DNA from: Pseudovirgaria hyperparasitica
Lineage: Eukaryota > Ascomycota > Dothideomycetes > Acrospermales > Acrospermaceae
DNA: 64,000 bases
NCBI RefSeq assembly: GCF_010093815.1
Contig: NW_022985558.1
Location: 907,459 to 971,458, forward strand
Direction: 5' to 3'
A program made the translations under genes and the position numbers. Below are positions 11,516-22,254 of this stretch, piece by piece. Every line of letters starts with the position of its first letter. The stretch's first letter is position 1. The notes below the pieces were generated by a model that saw only the letters and a program-made list of their open reading frames with translations, was not told where the DNA came from and searched no databases.

Positions 11516-12910
11516 ATGAGGTCCTCATTGCTGCCACTGCTGTTGGTAGCCCTTGCGGCGCTCGTCGCTGCTTGGAGCAAGGAAGGTCAGTCAACCTAAT
11601 TCATCTCAATCGCGATGCACTGGAGTTCAAGAGTCCCTGTGTATCTTGCCAAAATTTCTCGAATCGCAATTGCTTCAAACCATCTCGTCTAAGCTGCAAC
11701 AAAATACTGACACTGTCTTCCAGACCATGAGATCTTCCGCCTCCACGACGAAGTCACTGCCCACGAAGGCGCAAACACGACCTTCTACTCCTTCATTGGC
11801 GTCTCGCCCTCCGCAACCCAGGACGAGCTCAACAAAGCCTACCGCAAGAAGTCGCGCTCACTACACCCGGACAAAGCTGTACGTAGCTGGGAAGCTGAAT
11901 ACGCGCTGAAGCACAAAAAGTCCCAGAAAGGCACCAAGCCTGGCGTCAAGGTTTCGAAGGGACCCTCCAAGAAGGAACTCGAGAAATACCGTGTCGAAGC
12001 CTCTGAGCGCTTCGCCCGTCTTGGTCTTGTCGCTGGCGTGCTGCGTGGCCCTGGTCGCGATCGCTACGACCATTTTCTCCGCAATGGCTTCCCGACATGG
12101 CGCGGCACCGGGTACTACTACGCACGCTTCCGGCCCGGGCTGGGCAGTGTCTTGTTCGGACTGTTCATTGTCGGCGGCGGTTTCGCGCATTATGGTGCCA
12201 TGTTACTGAGCTGGAAGCAGCACCGCGAATTTGTGGAGCGCTATGTCCGACACGCGAGACGTACGGCGTGGGGTGACGAGACGGGAATCCAGGGGCTGGA
12301 CAACATTGGCGAGACGGTCGCTGCACCACCACCAGCGCAGCCACAGCAGAGCGAGGAGGCAGACGGCATGCAGCTGCTAAACCGTCGACAAAAGAGACAG
12401 CAGGAAAAGGAGGACAAGAAAGCAAGCAAGAAGCCCGGCGGCAAGAAGAGCGGCAATGGATCGAGCACACCGCGCGGGTCGGGCGTGTCCACGCCCGTGT
12501 CTGCGCCCGTCGATGCAACACTCACGTCAGGTCCGGTTGGCGCGAAGAAGCGCGTGCGCGCCGAGAACGGCAAGACTCTCGTCGTCGACTCTGTCGGCAA
12601 CGTCTATCTCGAGGAAACGACCGAGGACGGCCAGACGCACGAGTATCTGCTCGACCCCGAGGAGATCCCACGTCCGTCCATCTACGACACGCTCGTATTC
12701 CAGGCGCCGAAATGGGCGTGGCGGAAGTCTGTAGGGAAATTCTTCACTAGCAGCGACGCTGAGCCCGACTCGCCCGTTGATGAGCCGACTGTCTTGACTC
12801 CGACGACGAGCGAGGACGAAGCGGTCGAGAAGCTGAAGGGCGCCATGGCCGCAAACCCGAACAGCGAGGCCAGGAAGCGCAATGTAAAGAACCGCGCGCA
12901 CAGGAAATAG
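11516..12910 (+). CDS. erj5: ER membrane J-protein Erj5
   Basis: Exons 11516-11585 and 11724-12910 give 418 residues. The first exon encodes a signal/anchor sequence ([16 protein letters not shown]). The second starts with a lumenal J domain (about 40-110) holding HPDK at 71-74, the motif that stimulates Hsp70/BiP ATPase. A conserved stretch follows ([19 protein letters not shown], then [17 protein letters not shown]) diagnostic for Erj5. Then comes a membrane segment ([19 protein letters not shown]) and a lysine-rich cytosolic tail with low-complexity [11 protein letters not shown]. In yeast, Erj5 supports ER protein folding; that role is inferred here. The 138-nt intron splits a codon at GAA G|AC. 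Confidence 0.9.
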
Positions 12911-13844
12911 CGCGCGTGCGAAGGCTCAGTAGAGTCTTTGTATGTGTCACAAAAAAGTGTTTTTGTTTTCGCCCATGTACAGTTTCACCCATAGTGTGTA
13001 TACATAGAACTTGCCAATTGTATGTATTGCTACAGACAGGTCCTGTGTGCGTGATCTCCGTTATCGTTTCACCCGTCAAAGTACATCAATAATCCCATCC
13101 TTCCGCTCGCTAAGAAGAATTCTAGCCATCCGCCATCCATCATCATCATCCTCATCCTCGTCATCATCAATCAATCAAGTAGTACAACAACAACAACAAC
13201 AACAACGACACAAGCAAGAGCGCTGAATCTGGAATCATAATCTAAACCAAGACTCTTCAAGTATCAAAAGTAAGCATAACAACGAATGAAAATTCCAAAG
13301 CACAAGAAAAGAGAAGATCCACACAGTCCCGTTGGATCTTGCATGATAGATAAATAAACGAGCAAACAAGCAAGCAAGCATAGAAGAAAGACATGACGCA
13401 AACGACGATAAATAAAGACAACAACGACAACACCGAACAAGGGCAGGCAAAAAAAGGTATCAAACCAGCAAAACAACAGAAAACCGCTTGAAAGTACAGG
13501 TTTCATGAGGAAACTGACCATGGTGATGCGATACACGCGGCCAGACAGAGCCCATCCATATCCTACACAGCCAACAACGCGGCCTAAGTGACTCACAGTC
13601 TGCGCGGAACGCCTGCCCCTGATAAGGTAAGGTAGACGCTGCGAGGTAAGAACGAAATAAACAACCAAAGCAGACCCAAAACCAAAGAAAAAGGGGGTAA
13701 CGGGGGAGAGAACGAGTAAGACAGCACAACCGCACACGCCGAGAAAAAAGAAAAAGCACTGCCGAACCCTGTTCAGAAAGCTAGTAACAACAGACTTGAT
13801 TGCGGAAAAGAGTAAAGGTGGAAAAGGGGTAAGAGGCAACGTCC
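12911..13844. other. Convergent spacer with CAT and CAA tracts
   Basis: This is the 3' flank of ERJ5 (+) and of the second Zn2Cys6 gene (-). It carries a (CAT)-type tract at 13136-13172 and a (CAA) tract at 13184-13206. A 191-codon minus frame (13264-13839) is hydrophobic only because the region is A/C-rich on the plus strand. No gene is called. Confidence 0.55.
13184..13206. repeat. (CAA)n microsatellite
   Basis: About eight CAA units in the 3' flank shared by ERJ5 and the Zn2Cys6 gene. Confidence 0.85.
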
Positions 13845-14761
13845 TCAGACGAAAAGTCTCGCGAGCAAGCGGTCGAAAAACCCAGTCATGTCAGTCCCTT
13901 TCTCCGTCTTCCGCTCGCCGAGATACTCTCGCGCGTCAGCGAGGGCGCTGCGCACACCACTCACGAAGCTGGCCTCGGCAGTAGCGCTGTCGTCGACTCT
14001 GGCCTGTGGTGCGGACGCTGCGGACAGCGCGATAGGGGCAGGGGCATGGGCGGCTCCCTGCACTAGGTCACCAAACGAGTAGGTGTGTTGGTGGTGAGTA
14101 GGGCGGAGGGAATGGAAAGACGAGATTGTTGGGACGAGGGGGGCTGGGTGTACGGGCTGGGCAGGCAAGGCGAGTTTCTCGTGGCAGCCGCCGAAGCAGT
14201 TGCGGTAGAAGCGCAGGATGGCGTTGATGGCGCCGTCGTTGATGTCGACGACGCTGCTGTGGGGTGTTGATAGACCAGTTGTGGAGAAGGAGGAGGAGGA
14301 GGTCGAGGATGTGGAGATGTTAGATGTGGTGGAGAAGTTACGTCGCATGGCAGGCATTGGGTCGATGTTCTTCCGGTCTTTCATGTGAGCGTGATACTCC
14401 TCCTTTGCAGCCTTGTAGTGGATGCTTTCCATGGCCATCAAGAGCACTGCCATCGATGCCAGGACGACGGGCCATTGGTTGCATTGACGGCTGAGTGCAA
14501 TACGCTCGAGACGGGTGAGCAGGTTTCGAAGAAGTTTGGAGGCAAGGACTGGGACTTCGGCACCAAGCTGGCCACGGACGAAGCAAGGAGTTGGACAAGC
14601 CGCGAGGCTGGAGTCAACAGAGTGTAAGGTACCACGAATGATGCTACGGACATTCTGGTCTGAGACCGGGATAACGGCGCCGTCAGCCATGTGTGTGAGC
14701 ACAAGGAACTTGAGAGCAACTAATAGGATGACAGGCTGTTGCACATATGAGTATACCATCT

Positions 14762-14804
<43 letters not shown>

Positions 14805-16429
14805 TATGGAACTGACTCTGCCTATTTGCACATAAAAGTGGTAGATATTGCTCAGCACCTTCAGGGGGCTCTGATATAGAGGAAATGACTGGAAATGCTC
14901 GTTGACGAGCAGTGTAAGGTGTGCATCTAACTGCCACTGAGCCCCATCTGTTGAGGCTAGTACGACAGGAAGAACTGCATGGTACAACTCTGTACCATTC
15001 GCAGAGGTTGATCCAGGTATTGGAGGCCAAGGGTAGACGATGTGTCGATGGATTAGCTTGTCAAGCTCTAATGGCCACACGACTTTCATCGGGAGATACA
15101 TAGAAGGACCAAAGCCCAGGCTGAGAGGCAAGATGTAAACATTAGGAGCAACAACATAGGTCCCAGGACCAAGAAACTGATCAAGGCTGCGGTGGCTGGG
15201 GTGCCAGGTCAATTGATCTAGTTGCAAGTGGAGTGATCAGCACTAAGCACTGGAACATACGAATAGCGAAGCACATGTCCAGTTTGGTTGGAGATGGAAA
15301 ATGCTTCGAATGTATCGACAGGACATTAGTCCAGCTACGACTAAAGCAGATCTCTCTACCAGAGCATCGCCAGAGAGCACATCTGACGTCACTTATAGCA
15401 GTTCCTTGGTTCTACTGTGTTGCTGGACTATTGTCCTGGACTTCTTCGAAAGAAAATGTGACTGAATAAAGAGAAGGAAAAGAGTCGAATGGAATAGAGT
15501 AGACCTACTAGAAAGCAGGACGCCAGCGATGTCCTCAAGGAAACTGCCTCTACAAGGCTGAAGAAGCAGATCGCATTTGAAGTGCTCGACACAGCTCTTA
15601 CATGGTGTTCCTGGATCGCACTGACAACAAGATAAGTAAGGATAAGTCGACCAAATGAGCTGGAGAGTGACGTTAGGAAGCCCACCTTCTCTTTGCGGCG
15701 GCGACATGAGTCGCAGGCTCCGATGATACGCATAGCCGCTGCCTCCTTGCGCGCGATTGGGGAAAGACCACCAGTGCGGCCACGATTTTTCCGGACAACT
15801 CCATGGCTATTTGCAGAAAAGGTCACCAGACGTCCAGTCTTGCCCTCGTCGGGCTTGTACTGGATCCATTTCTGGGCTGAGGCGGAGCTGGCACCGAAAG
15901 ATGTTCGACGACGTCGCTGTTTGGTCTGCGTTGCCCGTGGAATGCTGATCGGGGTGGATTCTGCATGTCTTTCAGCGGGTGTAAATTCAGGCGTCTTGGG
16001 ACGAGACGGCAGGACCAGTTCGTTGTTATCAAAGGACCCAGGCGCACTGTTCACATTGAAGTAGCCAGGGAATACGCTTTCATCCTCGAGCAGATTCGCG
16101 GAATGATATGATGCTTGGTTCGACGTCTGAAACGAACTTGCATTTGTTAACGGAGGAGGCATCGACCATGAGTAAGTCGGCACATCCTCATACGACGAAG
16201 CACCAGAGAAGGTGTAGCTCATAGGAAAGCTCGCACCACCAGGACCAGCAGGGAGATGATCTGACAGACCAGAGCTCCCATCGCCAGAGCGGTGTATGTG
16301 TGCTTCATTGTCCAAATCGACAAGGCCTTGCCAGTCCGTATCGTCAAGCTGGAAGGTATCGTCGAAGTTGAGTTCGGGATTGGACGGTCTGCTGTCCATA
16401 AAGCGACTGGCGTTGAGCTGCCATGTCAT
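13845..16429 (-). CDS. Zn2Cys6 transcription factor with mid-protein zinc cluster
   Basis: Exons 16429-15686, 15620-15509 and 15217-13845 give 742 residues if the 57-nt segment 14816-14760 is kept, or 723 if it is spliced. The N-terminal 230 residues are acidic and Ser/Pro-rich, resembling an activation region. The zinc cluster spans an intron: CDSCRRRKEK then CDPGTPCKSCVEHFKC, cysteines at about 239, 242, 249, 255, 258, 264. Downstream matches a fungus-wide family I recognise by NQLTWHPSHRSLDQFL, LPLSLGFGPSMYLP, TPCFVRGQLG, QWPVVLASMAVLLMAMES, ILRFYRNCFGGC and the terminal GFFDRLLARLFV. Intron 2 (about 291 nt) is long but restores the family's linker exactly. The start could instead be the ATG 30 bases downstream (16399). 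Nuclear DNA-binding regulator; targets unknown. Confidence 0.87.
14765..14800. repeat. (GA)18 microsatellite inside the Zn2Cys6 gene
   Basis: A perfect (GA)18 on the plus strand, reading CT on the coding strand. It lies within a 57-nt segment that is either a small intron or an in-frame Leu-Ser repeat. Confidence 0.9.
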
Positions 16430-17171
16430 TGGTTAGCTTTGGCCTGTTACTATAAGGTAGTAGGGGAGTACAGTGCATGGGGCTAAGTTTTAAGTTGGAG
16501 GGGGCGACAAACTCAAGCGATTGGCCGTGAAGGTTAGGGATCCTTGTAAGTGGATAGAGGTGCGTCAGACGTGGGTTAGGTAGCTAATATTGGATCAATA
16601 GCAACTAGGAATAACAAAAGTAGGTTGATTTGAGGTTGAAGGTAAGAGATGCGTGCAATGAGACGGTAGCTGGGAAGAGAAATAGAAAGAGAAGAAGCTC
16701 ATCCCTTATACTGGTCGTGTCACCTTGCAAGTGAGGCGGCATAGGCAGCAATCTGGCGTGCTAAGAGGGGAAGAAGGCATCGGTAAAGGCCGCACAAGCA
16801 CAGCTCAGCTCGGCTTATCGAAGTCCAGCGTGCGCAACGACAAAATACAACGACAACAACGTGGGATGGACGGCCGGTCTTGACAAGACGAAATCATATA
16901 ACTAACAACAGATTATGAACGGCGCCGTCGGCCTCTTTCTCGGCTACATGATCCAACACCAACGCTGACCGGTCATGGATCTCGAGTTGACGTAGCCACG
17001 GCAGGTTTGACTTTACACCGGAACTGACAGTGGGTTGAAACGAGGTGGCAGGGCTGTAACACCAATCGGCTCCAAGCTTCTGATCATGACATCGCAACGT
17101 CTGTTGCCCGTGGCTTTCCGGCTTCTTCCTCCATCCACTAGCCAAAATGCATCCGAGGGAGCAGAGCCTCC
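16430..17171. other. Intergenic, promoter of the Zn2Cys6 gene
   Basis: This is the upstream region of the Zn2Cys6 gene and the 3' flank of the AAA ATPase, both on the minus strand. A purine-rich stretch lies near 16670-16700. No gene is seen. Confidence 0.5.
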
Positions 17172-18834
17172 TCAAAGACCCCACTCTACAGCCTGGCTCT
17201 GGCCTTTCGCAGCACGTAGGGCTAATGGTGGGAACACGAATCCTCTACTGCTAATTGACTCATCTTGCATGTCTAGGGCGCTTCTTGGCTGGGCGGATTG
17301 AGCCTTGCGGGATGCAACGGTCTGCGCACGCTGCTGATCGCTCAGTAACTTATCCACCTTGACGAACGGTGTATCCGTGCCCGGGTCCGGATCTGAGCCC
17401 ATGTCCTCGCGCAGAATCTTCACAGTACTGCAAGCATGTGATTAGTATGGACGGCCGGCTATCAACGGGGTGAACTTACTGCTTGAACGCGCGCCAGAAC
17501 TCGTATCTGTCCAGGTCGTCTTCCATGTCATCATCGGTATCGACAATGCTGGAATCATCGTCATTGTGCTTATTCGCAATCTCTAGAAGAGTCGTCACAA
17601 AAGCCTCCTTCAAGTACGCGAAGCTGAATCCGGCTGTAATCCCAGCAATGGCGCTGCATAGGCTTTTGGGAAACTCCATCTGCTCCTTGAGCTTCTGGTA
17701 CCAGTAGAGGGAGTACAGACGCCTCTCCTCCTTGTTTGGGAGAGGGAAGAGATATTTCCTGTCGAAGCGGCTAGGTCGCTTTGAAAGTCCAGGATCTAAA
17801 CGATCCAAGTAATTAGTACTGGCCACCATCAATAGTCCATCATTACTCTCCAACCCGTCTACTTCATTGAAGAAATAGCTGCGAGTTTGCTCGGTGACGA
17901 TCGTTTCGATGTCTTCAAGTACGAGCAGACATGGTGCGAGCTTCCGGACCATGTTGAAGACGTCGCCGATGTTGTACGTATAAGGTGCTGATTTGACGTA
18001 TAGTGCCTCGACGCCTCTCTCAATCATCTCTTTCATCATTGCTTTGATCGAGATTGTCTTGCCTGAATCGTGCATCAGTCTGTTGATCTAGATAGGCTCT
18101 GAAGTCCGAAGCTTACCGTTTCCCACTGGGCCGTGGAAGATAAGCCCCCGTTTCCAAGGTACCCCGTACCGCTTGTACACATCCTCGTTATCGAAGAATT
18201 TCTTTGAGACAGATCTTAGATCCTTCTTCTTCTTTTCATCTAGGATAACATCTTTCCAATCTGCTTTCTGTACCTGCTCCCACAGGCTAGTATCTTTCCT
18301 CCAGTAGCCGTCATACACCCAAATCCCATTGGCCTTCTTTGTGACCCATTCTCCTATGGTACGAATGAGTTTATCGGTGATCGACGAATGAGACTGTGCC
18401 GTCTCTTCGCGCACGGGTTCCTTCAAGATGAATTGTGTCGTGCCCCCCAACGGATCAGTATAAACCGTGTAGAGAATAAAATATTCATCATTCCACCTGT
18501 AGTTGTAGCGAGCGAACAAGTTCGCATCGGCTAGATATCCAGTACCGTCACCTCTAGGTGGCGGCGGAACAAACCCTCTCAAGCGAACGACAGGCTCTAC
18601 GGCAGAGTCCAAGGTTGCAGTCGCAAACCCTGCTGCGGCAAATTGTAGAAGGTTGACATTAGTCCCCGGAACAGCGGTCACTATGAGATCTGGATGCTTC
18701 TGTTGCAAAGCGACTATAAGCTGTACGTCAATGCTGGCGTATGACGATGACCAGCCTTTCTGAAACTCTTTGTATACTTGCGGTTGATGGGAACCCTCGT
18801 CCTCGATGATCGTGAATGGCTCCGAGGTCGACAT
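17172..18834 (-). CDS. Bcs1-like AAA+ ATPase of a fungal family
   Basis: Exons 18834-18117, 18062-17480 and 17427-17172 give 518 residues. An N-terminal family domain of about 220 residues (with ADANLFARYNYRW and GYWRKD) precedes the AAA core. The intron splits Walker A, which reads HGPVGNGKT after joining. Walker B is CLLVLEDIET. The sensor and arginine-finger region reads MVASTNYLDRLDPGLSKRPS then RFDRKYLFPLP. The C-terminus has an acidic patch (DDDSSIVDTDDDMEDDLD) and a unique tail. No mitochondrial presequence or Bcs1 transmembrane anchor is obvious, so mitochondrial action is not supported. The enzyme should hydrolyse ATP to remodel proteins; the substrate is unknown. The start is the ATG in GGTCGACATTAT (plus-strand) context, giving MSTSEPF. 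Confidence 0.87.
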
Positions 18835-19432
18835 TATATAACGACGACTGCTGGATTCGTATTATGCGCGCTGATGCCAGAGTTCTGTGATGCTAACGAA
18901 GGCGTTTAGGCTTACCGATGGTGTTCTTGGCACCGGCGAGTATGATGACGGAGTGAACTCTAGGGGACTCTCACCCATTTATGTTGTCGTCTAATCACGA
19001 TCAAGCTGCAGCCTAAAGAGAAGGATCAGTTTTCGATTCACATGTGAGTGATGATTGGTCAACTGTGGCGACGTGTTGTTCTAAAGCAGGTTAGCGAACT
19101 GGAATGTACAGATGAGGTGGGGATGGGCATCCATCCATGTGGTCTAAGCGTTAACGGCCTCTCCTTCCTCTTTCGGATCACAATCGATAAATTGCAGCAT
19201 CTAAGAGAATTATGGCAACAATAATGATGCGATTGGGACTGATCGTTCCTTGGTATATGACATCGCCACCAGATACTCGACGCTAAGTCATGCTTTGTAT
19301 CCAGACATACCGGAGTATGTTCTGTTTGACTGCGACCAAGAAAAATCCTTCCCTCGCTCCGTGCGCCATTAGTAAAGAAGGCATACAAGCCATTTGGTAT
19401 ATTAATCTCATCCATCCAGCATAGGCATTCGC
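18835..19432. other. Intergenic, no gene seen
   Basis: This is the promoter of the AAA gene and the 3' flank of ARG1, both minus strand. A 118-codon frame at 19059-19415 has no motif. Confidence 0.5.
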
Positions 19433-20882
19433 CTATGCCCTGCTCAAGTTCTCACCTTCCTCTTGCTTCTGCAGACCATATTTCTTCAGGCGGATACTTT
19501 GGATTCCAATGAATCCAGTAGTATCGACCGGGCTGAAGTTGTCAAGGGAGTCCATAGATGCCTCCTCTGCAGAGTAAAGCTTTTCTGTCTCAGAAGAACG
19601 TCCTAGGACGAAGACGTTTCCTTTGTAAAGGCGAAGGCGGACCTCACCGTTGACACGCTTCTGCGCGAAGAGGAGGCTGTTCTCCACGAATTCGCGCTCT
19701 GGTGAGAAATACATGCCATTGTAAAGCAGCTCAGACCACTTATGAGTTACAAACTGGTCACGGATGGAACGAACTTGGGCATCAAGTACGAGGCCTAGAG
19801 AATATCAGCGAGAGCACCAATGCAAGATCTATACACATACCCTCAAGATCGAGATGAGCCCAACGAAGAATTGTCATCGCAGGGGAGTCGTAGCAGCCAC
19901 GGCTCTTGAGACCGATGAAACGGTTCTCCACGATGTCAATTCGACCAACCCCATGCTTCTTACCGATCTCATTGAGCTTCTTGAACAAAGTTACGGACTC
20001 GGACTCCTCGCCACCTGGGTAAACAATCTTGGTGGGAATGCCTTTCTCGAAACTGATGGTGACATCCTCGTGCTCGTTGGGAGCTTTGAGTGGATCGTCA
20101 GTCATTGTCCAGACATGCTCTGGAGGAGTGATTGCCGGATCTTCCAAGATACCAGCCTCATATGAGCAGTGAGCCAGGTTGGCATCCATAGACCAAGGTT
20201 TAGCTTTGGTGGATGTGACGGGAATACCCTGTTGGGCAGCATAGTCTAGAAGGGCTTCACGACCAGCAAAGCGTTCAAAGAATTTAGGATCCCTCCATGG
20301 AGCGATGACTCGAATGTCGGGACGAATAGTGTAGAAGGCAAGCTCGAAACGAACCTGGTCGTTTCCTTTGCCAGTGCAGCCATGAGAGACGAAGTCACAT
20401 TTCTAGGGTTCAATCAGCCTGGACCCCCTCGCGCAACAACGGTTTTACGAACCTCACGCTCAGCAGCACGCATCTGGGCCCTAGCAATGACAGGACGAGC
20501 AAGACTGGTTCCAAGAAGGTAGCGCCCCTCATATTGAGCGTTACACTGGACAGCTCGGAAGCAAAGCTCGTCGACAAATTCTTTTTGGAGGTCTTCGATA
20601 ATCATCTTCTTGGCACCAAGCTTGATGGCCTTTTTTTCCACTTCGTCCCATGGCTCATCCTGTCCAACGTTTGCCAGAAATGCGACCACCTCATAACCTT
20701 CCTCTTTCTCGAATGTCAGCTTTGTAACAGTGGACGGGGGATCGATTCGTACCGATAAGCCATCTTAGAATACAGCTGGTATCAAGGCCACCTGTCAGCG
20801 TAAGGATTAGAGACTATCTCCGGTGAACGTTTAACCTGGCGGACCTACCTGAGTACGCCAAACAGACACGTCCTTTGGCCAT
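19433..20882 (-). CDS. ARG1: Argininosuccinate synthase
   Basis: Five exons (20882-20849, 20791-20753, 20703-20453, 20402-19841, 19794-19433) give 415 residues, the usual length. The enzyme joins citrulline and aspartate using ATP, the penultimate step of arginine synthesis, in the cytosol. The N-terminal PP-loop reads CLAYSGGLDTS across intron 1. Further family signatures are GYEVVAFLANVGQDE, DFVSHGCTGKGNDQVRFEL, NLAHCSYEAGILEDP, VENRFIGLKSRGCYDSPA and the C-terminal SPVDTTGFIGIQ. Exons 1 and 2 are only 34 and 39 nt. Intron 3 uses a weaker GTTCGT donor; the other four donors are ordinary. A Gcn4/CpcA-like ATGACTC lies about 240 bp upstream, fitting general amino-acid control. Confidence 0.96.
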
Positions 20883-22254
20883 TTTGCAAATTCGCTGGAT
20901 ATCAGATGACTGGAATCTAAAGGGTCGCGGCCAGGTGTATGCTTTAAGAGGTACGATTTTGAGCAAAATTTGCGAAAAATTTCAGTCGTGAGCGCTCGAT
21001 TGTAAGACTACAAGGTCTATACAGGGTGCGGGCTTGCTGAGTGGTTCTGATTGCGGCGTGCGGGGCCAATTGATGAAGTTGGGTCTGCTATGAATGTTTT
21101 CACAGAGAAAAATTTAGTTCCGAGTCATCATGGATGCCGCATCACTGGAAGTTGTGGGGTGAGACGGCGAAGCTAGGCTAGTGTCACATAGCTGCATGCA
21201 CTAAGATAAGGCACCCAAGCAAGGAGCGATTCTTATTACCTTCTTATCGATGGCCATGCTGCCTACGACCTGTTATAGAAGTTGTATATAAACGATTTAG
21301 AATGTATTATGGTGTTCCATCATGGAGTTTTACCTTTGCGAGTCAAGCAAAAAGCCTAAAATCCTGGTTTCAAGACTAGTAAACCATATATTTTCGATAT
21401 CTTGAAGGGACTACCAGGAGGTTCAGACGATGGATATGCATTTCAACCAAGATTTCTACTATAATCCCAACGATGGACGACTGACGAGACGATGACAGCA
21501 GATGTATCAAGCCTACAATCTCGAATTGGTGGGTCGGCGAACAAGAACCAGCCAAGCACCAGTAGGTGGACATCGCGAGCTGAACCTTAAACCGGCCTCA
21601 ACTCAATCTCGGCGTCCAGCAGCCTGCCATCCATTCCCAGACGACGCAGAGCCTGCCATTCCCACTGATCCCAACAAGATCCAGCAGGTTTCTTTCATTA
21701 TGCATAAGACGCATTGCTCCAGACAAGCTCGCGCCACAATCTCTCGTCAGCCAACCAGAGAGCCCAGCCACCCTTTGACGCAAGCCCTCCGCCCCACTAT
21801 CCTGCCTCCATCCCGGCTCTCCCCAGCCAGCTTGTTTATGATGTGAGCTGGGATGGCTACAGAGCCCACCGCCTGTCTTTCACACTCCTCGGGTCTGTTT
21901 TCAACTGTTACTGCTATTGTTACTGCGATCCTAGTTCTACCCTGTATATACTGACATTTACCTGGTAATTTCGTTTTCATGGCGTCACGACTTTAGGGTT
22001 GGTACCAAGCTTCTTGCCTTGTCCCACTGGGACTGTTCATCTCATTTCTGCATTCACTTTCGTTCTTGCCATGAGTATACAGGTAATTCTACAAATCCCC
22101 AACTCCGCTGCTGGAGGAGTGCGGCTTGCTTTGCATTGCTAATTCTCCGAAGAATCCTACCACTCCACCATGCCCTCCGCATAGCCCCTCACTGTCTCGC
22201 AACAGCCTTCTTCAAGCCATCGACTATTCCAAGATAATATAACCCAAGAGCACC
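20883..22254. other. Divergent intergenic region
   Basis: This lies between ARG1 (-) and the large disordered-protein gene (+). It contains the CpcA-like site at 21122-21128. Short frames up to 114 codons are unsupported. The part just before 22255 is C/T-rich, typical of a fungal 5' leader. Confidence 0.5.
21122..21128 (-). promoter_or_regulatory. Gcn4/CpcA-like site upstream of ARG1
   Basis: The minus strand reads ATGACTC, matching seven bases of the consensus ATGACTCAT recognised by the amino-acid-starvation regulator Gcn4/CpcA. Arginine genes are classic targets in fungi. The position, 240 bp before the ARG1 start codon, is plausible. A seven-base match is weak evidence alone. Confidence 0.4.

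Noticed and set aside
13264-13839. 191-codon hydrophobic minus-strand frame resembling a membrane protein
   Set aside because: Hydrophobicity arises from an A-rich plus strand (many TTT/GTT codons) in the 3' flank of the Zn2Cys6 gene; no family resemblance.
15218-15508. Extra exon inside the 291-nt intron of the second Zn2Cys6 gene
   Set aside because: The flanking exons already join to the family sequence without a gap, and no inner segment resembles the family.
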